The notes: generated by a model from the sequence alone, not told the origin. A stretch of 62,827 bases of DNA from Alphaproteobacteria bacterium Ga0077535 (GCA_001464425.1 LNEK01000042.1:134841-197667); one strand, 5' to 3'. Positions 23,715 through 32,042 are shown, counted from the stretch's first letter. Numbers and translations are program-made.

Positions 23715-26351
23715 ATGTCGTCAAGGTACAATCACCGGGAAGTCGAGCCGAAGTGGCGCGCCAAGTGGGCCGCCGCTGGAATCGACCGCGCGCTCTCGCC
23801 CGAGGAGGCCAAGGGCAAAAAGAAAGCCTACGTGCTTGAGATGTTTCCCTATCCATCGGGACGCATCCACGTAGGTCATTCGCGCAATTACACGATGGGC
23901 GATGTCATCGCCCGCTTCCGCCGCTCGAACGGCTACAACGTGCTGCACCCGATGGGCTGGGACGCGTTCGGCTTGCCGGCGGAAAACGCCGCCATGGAGC
24001 GCGGCATCCATCCAAAAGGATGGACCTACGACAATATCGACGCGATGCGCGGCCAACTGCAATTGCTCGGCCTCGCCATCGATTGGTCGCGCGAGCTCGC
24101 GACTTGCGATCCCGCTTACTACAAGCACCAGCAAGCGATGTTCTTGGCCTTCTGGAAGAAGGGCCTCGTCTATCGCAAAAAGCAAAAGGTGAACTGGGAC
24201 CCGGTCGACAACACCGTGCTCGCCAACGAGCAGGTGGTGGACGGCAAAGGCTGGCGCTCCGGCGCGCCGGTTGAGACGCGCGAGCTTGAGCAATGGGTGT
24301 TCAAGGTCACGGCCTATGCCGACGATCTGCTCGCCGCGCTCGAGAAGCTGACCAAGTGGCCGGACAAAGTGCGGCTGATGCAGTCGAACTGGATCGGCAA
24401 AAGCCAAGGCGCGAAAATCTGGTGGGACATCGCGGAGGCGCCGTCCTTCTTGCCGCCCTCGCCTGCCGGCCAGCCGAACCACGCACGCGATCCGATCGAA
24501 GTTTACACAACGCGCCCCGACACCTTGTTCGGCGCGAGCTTCCTGGCGCTGGCGCCCGACCATCCGCTGACCAAGGCGATCGCCGAGCACAATCCCGAAG
24601 TCGCCAAGTTCATCGAACAGTGCGCGCAACTCGGCACATCCGAGGCGGACATCGAAAAAGCGCCGAAATTCGGCGTCGATCTGGGCGTCAAAGTGCGCCA
24701 CCCATTCGATCCGAATTGGATTTTGCCGGTGTGGGGCGCAAACTTCGTGCTCTCCACTTACGGCACAGGCGCCATCTTCGGCTCACCCGCCGGCGATCAA
24801 CGCGACCTCGACTTCGCCAACAAATACAAATTGCCGTTCAAGCCGGTGGTGCTGCCGCCTGGCGCGGACGCGGCCACTTACGCGGTCACGGGCGAAGCAT
24901 TCACTGACGACGGCGTGATCTACAATTCGCAATTCCTCGACGGCCTCGGTACGCGCGACGCAATCAAAGCGGCGATCGCAGAACTGGTGAAGCGCGAAGC
25001 TGGCGAAGCGACGACGCAATGGCGCCTGCGCGATTGGGGTGTTTCACGTCAGCGCTATTGGGGCTGCCCTATTCCGGCGATCCACTGCGCCAAATGCGGT
25101 GTCGTGCCGGCGCCGCTGGAAAGCCTGCCGATCGCGCTGCCGGATGACGTGACGTTCGACAAAGACAAGCCGGGCAATCCGCTGGATCGCCACCCCACCT
25201 GGAAGCACGTGAAGTGCCCCACCTGCGGCGGCGATGCGCAGCGCGAAACCGACACGCTCGACACGTTCGTGGATTCCAGCTGGTACTTCGCCCGCTTCAC
25301 CGATCCAAATAACGAAAACGCGCCGTTCGACAAGAAAGCCGCGAGCTATTGGCTGCCCGTCGATCAATATGTCGGCGGCGTTGAGCACGCAGTGCTGCAC
25401 CTGCTCTACGCGCGCTTCTTCACCCGCGCGATGCGCGATTGCGGCTTCCTCGACGGCCCCGCCGACGGCGAACCGTTCCGCAGCCTGTTCACACAAGGCA
25501 TGGTGGTTCACGAGACCTACAAGTCCGCGTCCGGCGCCTGGCTGCTGCCGGAAGACACCGACATCAAAGACGGCAAGCGCCTTGAGCTGAAGACTGGCGC
25601 GCCCGTCGAAGTCGGCGCCATCGAGAAAATGTCGAAGTCGAAGAAGAACGTCGTCGATCTCGATGCGTTCGTCACCGATTTCGGCGCCGACGTTGCGCGC
25701 TGGTTCGTGCTAAGCGATTCACCGCCAGAGCGCGATGTTGAATGGACCGCTTCCGGCGTCAAAGGCTCATGGAATTTCGTCCAACGCGTCTGGACGCTGA
25801 CCGAAGCCCACGGCCGCCCGGCGCCAAAGCCTGGCGACGCCGCGCCGGCGATGGAGCCAGAAGCATACGCGCTGCGCCAACTCGCGCACCGCGCCATCCA
25901 AGCCGTCAGCGATGACATTGAGCACTTCCGCTTCAACGTCGCCGTCGCGCGCTGCTACGAGCTGGTCAACGCCATCGCCAAGCTCAAAGCCGAAGACGGC
26001 GGCTCGCAATTCGCGCGCGGCGAAGCCTTGCGCATTCTGGCGCAGCTCATCTCCCCGTTCATGCCGCACCTGGCCGAAGAGTGTTGGGAAAAGCTCGGCG
26101 GCGAGGGCTTTGTCGCCACCGCGCCTTGGCCGGTCGCCGATCCGGCTCTCGCGGCGCGCACCACAGTGACGCTCCCCATCCAGGTGAACGGTAAGAAACG
26201 CGCCGAGATCGACGCGCCCGTAGGCGCCGCCGAGGCCGATATCCGCGAGCTGGCGCTGCAACATGCGGCGGTTAAGCCCTTCCTTGAGGGCGTGACTATC
26301 CGCAAGGTGATTGTGGTCCCCGACAGGATCGTCAATATCGTGGCTAATTGA
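23715..26351 (+). CDS. leuS: Leucyl-tRNA synthetase
   Basis: Charges tRNA-Leu. The 878-residue class I synthetase has the HIGH-type motif in [18 protein letters not shown] (about residues 45-62), an editing domain with the TRPDTLFG sequence, zinc-type CAKCG and CPTCGG clusters, and [11 protein letters not shown] near residue 638, followed by the anticodon-binding helices and C-terminal domain. Length fits the family. It leads leuS-lptE-holA, a conserved alphaproteobacterial cluster. Confidence 0.97.
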   Translation: MSSRYNHREVEPKWRAKWAAAGIDRALSPEEAKGKKKAYVLEMFPYPSGRIHVGHSRNYTMGDVIARFRRSNGYNVLHPMGWDAFGLPAENAAMERGIHPKGWTYDNIDAMRGQLQLLGLAIDWSRELATCDPAYYKHQQAMFLAFWKKGLVYRKKQKVNWDPVDNTVLANEQVVDGKGWRSGAPVETRELEQWVFKVTAYADDLLAALEKLTKWPDKVRLMQSNWIGKSQGAKIWWDIAEAPSFLPPSPAGQPNHARDPIEVYTTRPDTLFGASFLALAPDHPLTKAIAEHNPEVAKFIEQCAQLGTSEADIEKAPKFGVDLGVKVRHPFDPNWILPVWGANFVLSTYGTGAIFGSPAGDQRDLDFANKYKLPFKPVVLPPGADAATYAVTGEAFTDDGVIYNSQFLDGLGTRDAIKAAIAELVKREAGEATTQWRLRDWGVSRQRYWGCPIPAIHCAKCGVVPAPLESLPIALPDDVTFDKDKPGNPLDRHPTWKHVKCPTCGGDAQRETDTLDTFVDSSWYFARFTDPNNENAPFDKKAASYWLPVDQYVGGVEHAVLHLLYARFFTRAMRDCGFLDGPADGEPFRSLFTQGMVVHETYKSASGAWLLPEDTDIKDGKRLELKTGAPVEVGAIEKMSKSKKNVVDLDAFVTDFGADVARWFVLSDSPPERDVEWTASGVKGSWNFVQRVWTLTEAHGRPAPKPGDAAPAMEPEAYALRQLAHRAIQAVSDDIEHFRFNVAVARCYELVNAIAKLKAEDGGSQFARGEALRILAQLISPFMPHLAEECWEKLGGEGFVATAPWPVADPALAARTTVTLPIQVNGKKRAEIDAPVGAAEADIRELALQHAAVKPFLEGVTIRKVIVVPDRIVNIVAN

Positions 26352-26370
26352 GCCGCGGGAGAAACCCCTG

Positions 26371-26859
26371 ATGCGTGTGTTGATCGCCAGCCTTACGCTT
26401 CTCCTCGCCGCGTGCGGCTTCCAGCCGATGTATTCGCCCGGCGGCGGCTCGGCGATCGGCCCCGTGCAGATCGACGAGATCGAAGGAAAGGCCGGCCACG
26501 TGCTGCGCACCGAACTCAGCCGCATCCTCGCGGTCGAGAACGGCGCCTCGCCCTCGCAGCTTGAGATCACGCTCTCCGAACAAGTCACGCCGCTCGGCAT
26601 CCGGATCGACGAATCCGCGACGCGCGCAGAGCTGCGCCTCATCGCCAATTACGTGCTGACCCCGCCCGGCCAAGGCGCGCAAGTCATGCGCGGCTCCGTC
26701 GTCACCGTCGTGAACTACGACGTCCCCACCGCCGCCTTCGGCGAAATCGCAGCGCAAGACGATGCACGCGAGCGCGCCGCCGAAACCATGGCGCAACGCT
26801 TCCGCTCCGAGCTGGCGCTGCGCATGTCGCAAGCGCGCGAAGCGGGCGCGGCGCGGTGA
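26371..26859 (+). CDS. lptE: LPS assembly lipoprotein LptE
   Basis: A 162-residue outer-membrane lipoprotein that plugs the LptD barrel and helps insert lipopolysaccharide. The signal peptide MRVLIASLTLLLAAC ends in a lipobox with Cys15, followed by GFQPMY, a hallmark of LptE. The domain then runs VQIDEIEGKAGHVLRTELSR to a basic C-terminus. It starts 20 nt after leuS and ends 1 nt before holA. Confidence 0.85.
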   Translation: MRVLIASLTLLLAACGFQPMYSPGGGSAIGPVQIDEIEGKAGHVLRTELSRILAVENGASPSQLEITLSEQVTPLGIRIDESATRAELRLIANYVLTPPGQGAQVMRGSVVTVVNYDVPTAAFGEIAAQDDARERAAETMAQRFRSELALRMSQAREAGAAR

Positions 26860-26860
26860 A

Positions 26861-27886
26861 ATGAAAATCCAAGGCGCCTCGATCCGGCGCTTCATCGATA
26901 AGCCGGACAAAGCCGTCCGCGCTGTTCTGCTCTACGGCCCCAATGAAAGCTTCAGCCACGAAGCGGCGCAAAAGCTCGCCGCCTGGGCTGTCGGCAAAAG
27001 CGACGATCCCTACGCCGTGACCAAGCTCGGCGACGATGACATCAAGAAAGATACAGCCCGCCTCGTCGACGCGCTCTCCGCGCAGTCGCTGCTGGGCGGG
27101 CCCACCGTGGTCTGGGCGCGCATCAACGGCAAAGGCGCCGACGCCGCCATCGTCGATGCGCTCGAAGGCTTCGAACGCGATGAGCCGCTGGGCTATCTCA
27201 TCGTCGAAGCCGGCGATCTCGGCTCCACAGCGGAGCTGGTCAAAAAGTTCACAGCCGCAAAGAACGCCGCTGTCATCGCCTTTTACGAGGAGACGGACGC
27301 CGAACGCGCCCAACACGCCCGCGCGCTTGCGAAAGACATGGGCCTAAGCTTCGACCGCGAAGCGGAGGATCTCTTCCTCTCAGCCCTCCCCGTCGATCGC
27401 GGCCTCGCCACCAAGGAAATCGAAAAGCTCGCGCTCTACGCCCACGGCCTCGGCCGCCCGATCAGCATCGCTGACCTAGAAGCCTTGATGACCGACGAAG
27501 GCGAAAGCGCGCTCGATGCCGCCAGCCTCGCCGCAGCCCAAGGCAAAGCCGCGCAAGCCGTCGAAGCCCTCGCCCGCATCGACGCGCTCTCCGGCATCTC
27601 CGCTTTGCGCGCACTGCTGCGGCGCCTGCATCAATTGCGCGAAGCGCGCCTCCTCATCGACGGCGGCATGAGCCCCACCGACGCCATCGGCAAACTCCGC
27701 CCGCCCGTGTTCTGGAAAGAGCGCGACGCCGTCGCCGCCCAAGCCCGCCTCTGGAACGGCAAAAAACTCAACGCCGCGTTCGACATCCTTTGGAGCGCCG
27801 AACTGCGCTCCAAAACCGCCGGCGCACCGCAAGAACTGATCGCCGCCGACGCGTATCGCGGCGTCGCCAAACTGGTGGGAAACTGA
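26861..27886 (+). CDS. holA: DNA polymerase III delta subunit
   Basis: Opens the sliding clamp as part of the clamp loader. The 341-residue protein has LLYGPNESFSHEAAQKLA (degenerate phosphate loop, as expected for delta), TVVWARING, FYEETDAERAQHARALAKDM, DRGLATKEIEKLALY and a helical collar domain. ATG 26861 directly follows the lptE stop. Its stop overlaps the next start (TGATG). Confidence 0.9.
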   Translation: MKIQGASIRRFIDKPDKAVRAVLLYGPNESFSHEAAQKLAAWAVGKSDDPYAVTKLGDDDIKKDTARLVDALSAQSLLGGPTVVWARINGKGADAAIVDALEGFERDEPLGYLIVEAGDLGSTAELVKKFTAAKNAAVIAFYEETDAERAQHARALAKDMGLSFDREAEDLFLSALPVDRGLATKEIEKLALYAHGLGRPISIADLEALMTDEGESALDAASLAAAQGKAAQAVEALARIDALSGISALRALLRRLHQLREARLLIDGGMSPTDAIGKLRPPVFWKERDAVAAQARLWNGKKLNAAFDILWSAELRSKTAGAPQELIAADAYRGVAKLVGN

Positions 27887-28572
27887 TGCGCGCACCGCTT
27901 CTGATCACCGCCGCGCTCAGCGCCCTCACCGGCGTCGCACACGCTGAGCCAGGCGCCGTCTCCAGCGTCTCCGGCCCCAGCGTCAGCGAAGGCGCCACCA
28001 AATTCGAAGTCCGCGCTGCGACCTTCGATGGCGGCGCGCTCGACGATCGCTGGCAATATCGCGCCCAAGCCGGTCACGGTTTCACCGATTTCTGGAACGC
28101 CGCGCTCATCGTGCGCGCCACCCAGCCGGCCGACGAAAACGCCGAACTCACTTCGATCGCTTTCGAGAACAAATTCGATCTCACCGCCACGCGCGACTGG
28201 CCGGTGCATCTCGGCGTGCAGTTCGAATACAAGATCGGCCTCAACGGCAATGACGACGAAGTCGAGTTCAAGCTCCTCGCCGAACGCGACATCGGCGACC
28301 TCACCCTGCGCGCCAATCTCATCACCGGCCGCGCCCTAACCGACGGCGCCGATTGGGAAGCCGCCTATTCCGCCCGCGCCATGTGGGACGCCACCGACTC
28401 ATTCGCCCTCGGCGCCGAACTCTTCGGCGAACCCGAAATCGACGCGGCATATTTCGGGCCACGCGCGGAGTTCAGCTTCGGGCACTCAACGCTTTCGGTA
28501 GGCTATCTAGCTGGCTTCGACGATGCGTCAGCAGACGGGCAGTTGCGTATGGCGCTGGAGTTTTCGCGCTAG
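27886..28572 (+). CDS. Putative exported beta-barrel protein
   Basis: A 228-residue protein with a signal peptide (cut near AHAEPG) and alternating hydrophobic/polar strands across its whole length (FEVRAATFDGGALDDRWQYR, FWNAALIVRATQPADENAEL, HLGVQFEYKIGLNG, FGHSTLSVGYLAGF) ending LRMALEFSR, a typical outer-membrane C-terminal strand with Phe near the end. It is translationally coupled to holA (TGATG). A small porin or outer-membrane sensor is likely; substrate unknown. Confidence 0.6.
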   Translation: MRAPLLITAALSALTGVAHAEPGAVSSVSGPSVSEGATKFEVRAATFDGGALDDRWQYRAQAGHGFTDFWNAALIVRATQPADENAELTSIAFENKFDLTATRDWPVHLGVQFEYKIGLNGNDDEVEFKLLAERDIGDLTLRANLITGRALTDGADWEAAYSARAMWDATDSFALGAELFGEPEIDAAYFGPRAEFSFGHSTLSVGYLAGFDDASADGQLRMALEFSR

Positions 28573-29009
28573 CTTCCGCGCCGATCAAGCGCGTAAGCCC
28601 CCGGTCCACGCGCCCAAATCAACAACAGCGCACCGAGGATCGCAATATTCTTGAACAACGGTCCGACGTGCTCCGGATCGGGCACCACATGAATGGCGAT
28701 GGTGACAGGGACGAGCGTTACAAACAGCACCAAAGCCGACGCCCGGGTGAGAAAGCCCAATGCGAGAGTAATGCCGGCGACGATGAACGCCGCACCCGAG
28801 AGCCAAAGCAGAACCGAAGGATCGCCGATGACGCGAACAACATCGCGCCAAGGCGAATCTTCCATGCGCTCAAGCATCATTTCGTGCTGACGGAAGTGTC
28901 CGAGGCCGCCGATGATAAAGATGAGGCTTACAAGTATCCGAAAGAGTGGATCTACGAGCGCTTTCATTGCGTCGCTGGGTTCAAGCCAACGCTCAATCAC
29001 CGCGATCAT
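28569..29009 (-). CDS. DoxX family membrane protein
   Basis: A 146-residue inner-membrane protein with four hydrophobic segments: ILVSLIFIIGGLGHF, VLLWLSGAAFIVAGITLALG, ASALVLFVTLVPVTIAIH and NIAILGALLLIWARG. This is the DoxX four-helix plan, and RILVSLIFIIGGLGHF is the typical first helix. ATG 29009 has AAGGGG upstream; ATG 28967 is a shorter alternative. It overlaps the convergent barrel gene by 4 nt. Molecular role unknown; relatives are linked to quinone or thiol redox. Confidence 0.8.
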   Translation of the reverse strand: MIAVIERWLEPSDAMKALVDPLFRILVSLIFIIGGLGHFRQHEMMLERMEDSPWRDVVRVIGDPSVLLWLSGAAFIVAGITLALGFLTRASALVLFVTLVPVTIAIHVVPDPEHVGPLFKNIAILGALLLIWARGPGAYALDRRGS

Positions 29010-29127
29010 GTGGGCCCCTTCTCCACGACAAACCAGAGATTCGTAGACCACGCCATCGGGACTCAGTCCAGCGCCAGCGTGACCACCGTCACAGCCGCCC
29101 ACCCCACCCCGAGTTAGCTTCACTCAT

Positions 29128-29145
29128 CGAAGCGATGGCGCTTCG
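29128..29145 (+). promoter_or_regulatory. Conserved hairpin before mini-peptide gene A1
   Basis: CGAAGCG-ATGG-CGCTTCG, a perfect 7-bp stem with a 4-nt loop, identical in cassette 2 (31604-31621). It starts 36 nt before the peptide ATG. It may be an operator in DNA or an RNA hairpin near the ribosome site. Confidence 0.5.
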
Positions 29146-29167
29146 GCAAGTGGAGCAAAGCAAATGA
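29135..29167 (+). CDS. Possible 10-residue leader frame, cassette 1
   Basis: MALRQVEQSK starts inside the hairpin loop and its TGA overlaps the ATG of the peptide gene (ATGA). The second cassette has MALRKTEQTR with the same overlap. No clear ribosome site precedes it, so it may be chance conservation from duplication. Confidence 0.3.
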   Translation: MALRQVEQSK

Positions 29168-29256
29168 CCAAGTTTTATTCTCTTCTGTTCGCGGCCGCCC
29201 TGTTGGCCCCGATGGCGTACGCCACGCTCAATCAAGCCGCGCAGATGGTCGCCTAA
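29164..29256 (+). CDS. Exported mini-peptide A1
   Basis: A 30-residue frame: MTKFYSLLFA, AALLAPMAYA, TLNQAAQMVA. GGAG lies 10 nt before the ATG. AYA before the last ten residues fits a signal-peptidase I site, giving mature TLNQAAQMVA. It is first of the pair in cassette 1 and shares FYS and LLAPMAYA with A2 at 31640 (type A). Conserved start and tail with a variable hydrophobic core is the pattern expected of a selected exported peptide. Function unknown. Confidence 0.7.
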   Translation: MTKFYSLLFAAALLAPMAYATLNQAAQMVA

Positions 29257-29292
29257 GCGCCAACGCACACGTCCAAACCAAAGCAAAACCGA

Positions 29293-29385
29293 ATGACCAA
29301 AATCTACGCCGTCCTCGCCGCCTGCGCCGTGTTTGCCCCCGTCGCACTGGCCGCGATGAACCAAGCCGCCCAAATCGTCGCCTAG
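29293..29385 (+). CDS. Exported mini-peptide B1
   Basis: A 30-residue frame: MTKIYAVLAA, CAVFAPVALA, AMNQAAQIVA. ALA precedes the predicted mature AMNQAAQIVA, the most diverged tail of the five. No good ribosome site precedes it, so it may depend on translation of A1 36 nt upstream. CAVFAP is shared with B2 and the single copy at 19436 (type B), and the cysteine in the hydrophobic core is kept in all three type B peptides. Confidence 0.68.
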   Translation: MTKIYAVLAACAVFAPVALAAMNQAAQIVA

Positions 29386-29427
29386 CTCCCGACGACACCA
29401 CCTGCCCTAAACGGGCGGCCCAACAGC

Positions 29428-29467
29428 AAGGCCGCGGAGGTAGCTCCCCCTCCGCGGCCTTCGCTTT
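29428..29467 (+). terminator. Terminator of mini-peptide cassette 1
   Basis: Perfect 13-bp stem AAGGCCGCGGAGG/CCTCCGCGGCCTT around TAGCTCCC, followed by CGCTTTT. Confidence 0.88.
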
Positions 29468-29755
29468 TGTTGGAGAGAGCTGCGCCTATCCAACAATCTG
29501 CGCAGCCGCTGGCAGGTTGGAGCGCGGCGCTCCGCGCCGCATTTGCGCAAGCGCCTCAAGCCTTAAGCGCCGATGCGCGGCGGAGCCGCGCGCTCCGACC
29601 TGCAAGCAACAGCGCACACCACAAACCCCCTCGTCATTCCGGGCTCAATGCTTGCGCATTGCCCCGGAATGACGAGGGAGCGCGCAGAAGAATTAGGAGG
29701 ATAGCGCCGCACCAATCCGACCGAGTTGAAACCATGCCTATCATTGCTTCGTCCG
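29468..29755. repeat. Gene-free block with two large palindromes
   Basis: No gene is seen. A 30-bp imperfect inverted repeat has arms at 29512-29541 (GCAGGTTGGAGCGC...) and 29574-29603 (...GCGCTCCGACCTGC) with a 32-nt spacer that is itself symmetric. A second palindrome at 29628-29678 has 16-bp arms CCCTCGTCATTCCGGG/CCCGGAATGACGAGGG around inner hairpin CAATGC-TTGC-GCATTG. The CGTCATTCCGGG arm is typical of dispersed REP-like palindromes in proteobacteria. They lie between the cassette terminator and structured RNA copy 2. Confidence 0.7.
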
Positions 29756-30163
29756 CACACGGGAGCTTTCAGAGACGTCCGAAACTCGAAAGGTGCGTGA
29801 CACGGTCGGCGGGATTCTGTTTGCGGGGAGTGAAACCGCAAAGTCCAAGGTGACGGACACTTTGCCCGCGGCACTGGCGAAAAGGGCATGGAGCTAAGCC
29901 CTGCGTTGCGAATCCGCCGATGGCGGGTCCGTGGCGAAAGCGGGAGCGCGCCAGACTAACGGCAAGCACATAAATCCCGCGCCCATCGTAAAGGAGGCGA
30001 GCTGGCCATCGTCAGCGTTCTACAACTCCTCGGGCCCAAGCCGGGAAAAACGATCGGAACACGGGGCGCGTGCAACGCGAGCTGCGGCACGCGCCCCGTT
30101 CTCCCACTTGGGAGCAACCAGCTGAACCAGCGGCGCTCACGCGCGCGCTGCAAACACGCGCGC
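29756..30163 (+). ncRNA. Unknown structured RNA element, copy 2
   Basis: Shares with copy 1 (7045-7500): CACACGGGAG at the start; hairpin TTTGCGG/CCGCAAA around loop GGAGTGAAA (29820-29842), four pairs changed from copy 1 but still paired; GGAGCTAAGCCC (29890-29901) inside an AGGGC/GCCCT hairpin; CAACTCCT; CGGGAAAAACGATC (30042-30055); terminal 12-bp stem ACGGGGCGCGTG/CACGCGCCCCGT (30061-30072 with 30088-30099); and hairpin CTCCC-ACTT-GGGAG (30101-30114). From about 29988 on it is nearly identical to copy 3. It points toward the symporter gene at 30256. Family unknown. Confidence 0.68.
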
Positions 30164-30255
30164 CTCCAATCCCTAATTCCCAATCCCCAGTTGCTCACGC
30201 CGGCTCGCACCGCTAGCCAAGCACACACAACAAGAACCAGCGCGCGGGGAACATC

Positions 30256-31581
30256 ATGGAAGCGACCAAGAAGGGCGGCTTACCGCTCCACGTGCTGATG
30301 ATGATTGGCTTCGCCGTCGGCCTGGGCGCCGGGCTCTGGGTCAATCTCAGCGTCGGCCCCGAGACGCAATGGGTGCAAGACCTCACCACCAACGTCACCG
30401 GCCCGATCGGTCAGATTTTCCTTGGCCTGCTCTTCATGCTGGTGCTGCCGCTTTTGTTCTCGGCCATCGTCGTTGGCGTCTCCGAGATGGGCGATCTCTC
30501 ATCGCTCGGCCGCGTCGGCTGGAAAACATTGCTGATGACGGTGGTGATCTCCACCATCGCCGTGATCATCGGCCTCGGCGCCGTCAACCTCTTCCGGCCT
30601 GGCGACGGCATCGACCCGGCGCTGGCGCAACAACTCCTCGCCCAATACGCCGAAGGCGCGCGCGGCATCGTCGAAAGCGCGCCGGCCAGCGTCAATCTCG
30701 GCCAGTTCTTCCTCGACCTGGTGCCGCGCAACGTCTTCGGCGCCGCCGCCAACAACCAGATTTTGCCGCTCATGGTATTCGCCGTGTTCTTCGGCGTCGG
30801 CCTGGTTCTGGTGAAATCGAAAGCCGCCGATCAGCTGCAGCTCGCCATCACCGGCCTCTTCGAAGTGATGATGAAGCTGCTCACGCTCGTCATCCAACTC
30901 GCGCCGATCGCCGTCGCTTGCCTGATGTTCAACCTCGCCGCTCTGTTCGGCTGGGACTTGCTCGCCCGCCTCGCCGCCTTCGCCGGCGTCGCCATCGGCG
31001 CCATGGCGATCCACATGTTCATCGTCTATCCGCTGATCGTTTCCATCTTCGGCGGCAAGAACCCGCTCACCTTCTTCAGCCAAGTGCGCGATCCGATGCT
31101 GGTCGCGTTCTCGACCGCCTCCTCTAACGCGACGCTGCCGATCTCGCTGCGCGCTGCCGAAACCGAACTCAAACTGCCGCGGAAGATTTCGCGCTTTGTG
31201 CTCACCGTCGGCGCCACCGCCAACCAGAACGGCACCGCCCTCTTCGAAGGCGTCACCGTTCTCTTCCTGGCGCAATTCTTCGGCATCGCGCTCTCGCTCG
31301 AGCAGCAAGTCATCGTCATGCTGGTGTGCATCCTTGGCGGCATCGGCACAGCCGGCGTGCCGGCGGGCTCGCTGCCGGTGATCGCGATGATCCTCGCCAT
31401 GGTCGGCGTGCCGGCCGAAGGCATCGGCCTCATCCTCGGCGTCGATCGCTTCCTCGACATGTGCCGCACCACGCTCAACGTCACCGGCGATCTGGTGGTG
31501 GCGCAGGTGGTCTCGCGCGGCGAGAAAGACCCGGTCGGCCCGATCGACGAGCCTGTGACTCCCGTCACATCGCCAAGCTAG
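30256..31581 (+). CDS. Dicarboxylate/amino acid:cation symporter (DAACS family)
   Basis: A 441-residue secondary transporter that moves C4-dicarboxylates or glutamate/aspartate with protons or sodium. About eight membrane segments and two re-entrant loops are evident. Family motifs: STASSNATLPISL (serine-rich loop), ATANQNGTALFEGVT (cation-binding NxxGT), and DRFLDMCRTTLNVTGD (substrate-binding Arg, Thr and Asp near the C-terminus). ATG 30256 follows GGGGA. It lies between the two mini-peptide cassettes, downstream of structured RNA copy 2. Confidence 0.92.
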   Translation: MEATKKGGLPLHVLMMIGFAVGLGAGLWVNLSVGPETQWVQDLTTNVTGPIGQIFLGLLFMLVLPLLFSAIVVGVSEMGDLSSLGRVGWKTLLMTVVISTIAVIIGLGAVNLFRPGDGIDPALAQQLLAQYAEGARGIVESAPASVNLGQFFLDLVPRNVFGAAANNQILPLMVFAVFFGVGLVLVKSKAADQLQLAITGLFEVMMKLLTLVIQLAPIAVACLMFNLAALFGWDLLARLAAFAGVAIGAMAIHMFIVYPLIVSIFGGKNPLTFFSQVRDPMLVAFSTASSNATLPISLRAAETELKLPRKISRFVLTVGATANQNGTALFEGVTVLFLAQFFGIALSLEQQVIVMLVCILGGIGTAGVPAGSLPVIAMILAMVGVPAEGIGLILGVDRFLDMCRTTLNVTGDLVVAQVVSRGEKDPVGPIDEPVTPVTSPS

Positions 31582-31603
31582 GGCCGGGGGTAGGTTTGCT
31601 TAT

Positions 31604-31621
31604 CGAAGCGATGGCGCTTCG
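31604..31621 (+). promoter_or_regulatory. Conserved hairpin before mini-peptide gene A2
   Basis: Identical to 29128-29145: CGAAGCG-ATGG-CGCTTCG, ending 18 nt before the peptide ATG. Confidence 0.5.
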
Positions 31622-31643
31622 AAAAACGGAGCAAACCAGATGA
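31611..31643 (+). CDS. Possible 10-residue leader frame, cassette 2
   Basis: MALRKTEQTR, with its TGA overlapping the peptide ATG as in cassette 1. Upstream residues LIEA are also shared, but no common start codon is found there. Confidence 0.3.
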   Translation: MALRKTEQTR

Positions 31644-31732
31644 CCAAGTTTTATTCGATCCTGTTCGCGGCGCTGCTGCTGGCCCCCATGGCCTACGCCA
31701 CGTTGAACCAGGCCGCCTTGATCGTCGCCTAA
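31640..31732 (+). CDS. Exported mini-peptide A2
   Basis: A 30-residue frame: MTKFYSILFA, ALLLAPMAYA, TLNQAALIVA. The predicted mature tail TLNQAALIVA differs from A1 at two positions. GGAG lies 9 nt upstream of the ATG. No cysteine is present, as in A1. First gene of cassette 2. Confidence 0.7.
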   Translation: MTKFYSILFAALLLAPMAYATLNQAALIVA

Positions 31733-31766
31733 GCGCCAACCCCCAGATCGTTTCGCCAAAACCCCA

Positions 31767-31859
31767 ATGACCAAGCTTTACGCCCTGATCGTCGCCTGCG
31801 CCGTGTTCGCCCCCATGGCGATGGCGACCCTGAACCAAGCCGCCCAAATCGTCGCCTAG
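31767..31859 (+). CDS. Exported mini-peptide B2
   Basis: A 30-residue frame: MTKLYALIVA, CAVFAPMAMA, TLNQAAQIVA. The predicted mature decapeptide is identical to that of the single copy at 19436 although the signal peptides differ, which points to selection on the tail. No strong ribosome site precedes it; the A2 stop is 34 nt upstream. Confidence 0.7.
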   Translation: MTKLYALIVACAVFAPMAMATLNQAAQIVA

Positions 31860-31900
31860 CTCCCGACGACACCACCTGCCCTAACGGGCGGCCAACAGAG

Positions 31901-31943
31901 AAGGCCGCGGAGGTTGCTCCCCCTCCGCGGCCTTCGCTTTTTT
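31901..31943 (+). terminator. Terminator of mini-peptide cassette 2
   Basis: Same 13-bp stem as cassette 1 (AAGGCCGCGGAGG at 31901-31913, CCTCCGCGGCCTT at 31922-31934), loop TTGCTCCC, followed by CGCTTTTTTG. Confidence 0.88.
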
Positions 31944-32042
31944 GTCTATCCGCCCCCTGTTTCGGCCGGCGTAAAATCCTTCGGGCCGCATCCAATCACA
32001 GCTCTGCGTGCGTCCCTTGGGAGGAGCCACCAGAGAGACGCC

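Larger units (their letters stand above)
29123..29467 (+). repeat. Mini-peptide cassette, copy 1
   Basis: A 345-nt unit duplicated at 31599-31943. Order: hairpin CGAAGCG-ATGG-CGCTTCG, a 10-codon frame, type A peptide gene, 36-nt spacer, type B peptide gene, a conserved 3' tail (starting CTCCCGACGACACC, with CCTGCCCTAA) and the same 13-bp terminator stem. The spacer and signal-peptide codons have diverged while the ends and tail are almost identical, so the copies are paralogous rather than a recent assembly duplication. Confidence 0.75.
31599..31943 (+). repeat. Mini-peptide cassette, copy 2
   Basis: Second copy of the unit at 29123-29467, beginning 18 nt after the symporter stop. Hairpin, 10-codon frame with ATGA overlap, A gene, 34-nt spacer, B gene, tail and terminator keep the same order. 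The two copies bracket the symporter and structured RNA copy 2. Confidence 0.75.

Noticed and set aside
25028-25043. parS-like TGTTTCACGTCAGCG in leuS, and similar half-sites in xthA and ppsR
   Set aside because: Only the left half matches; such half-sites are expected by chance in coding DNA.
7045-30163. Naming the structured RNA a HEARO/omega-RNA, RNase P RNA or tmRNA
   Set aside because: Some short motifs are reminiscent, but I could not match a full consensus, and no IscB-like gene is next to any copy.
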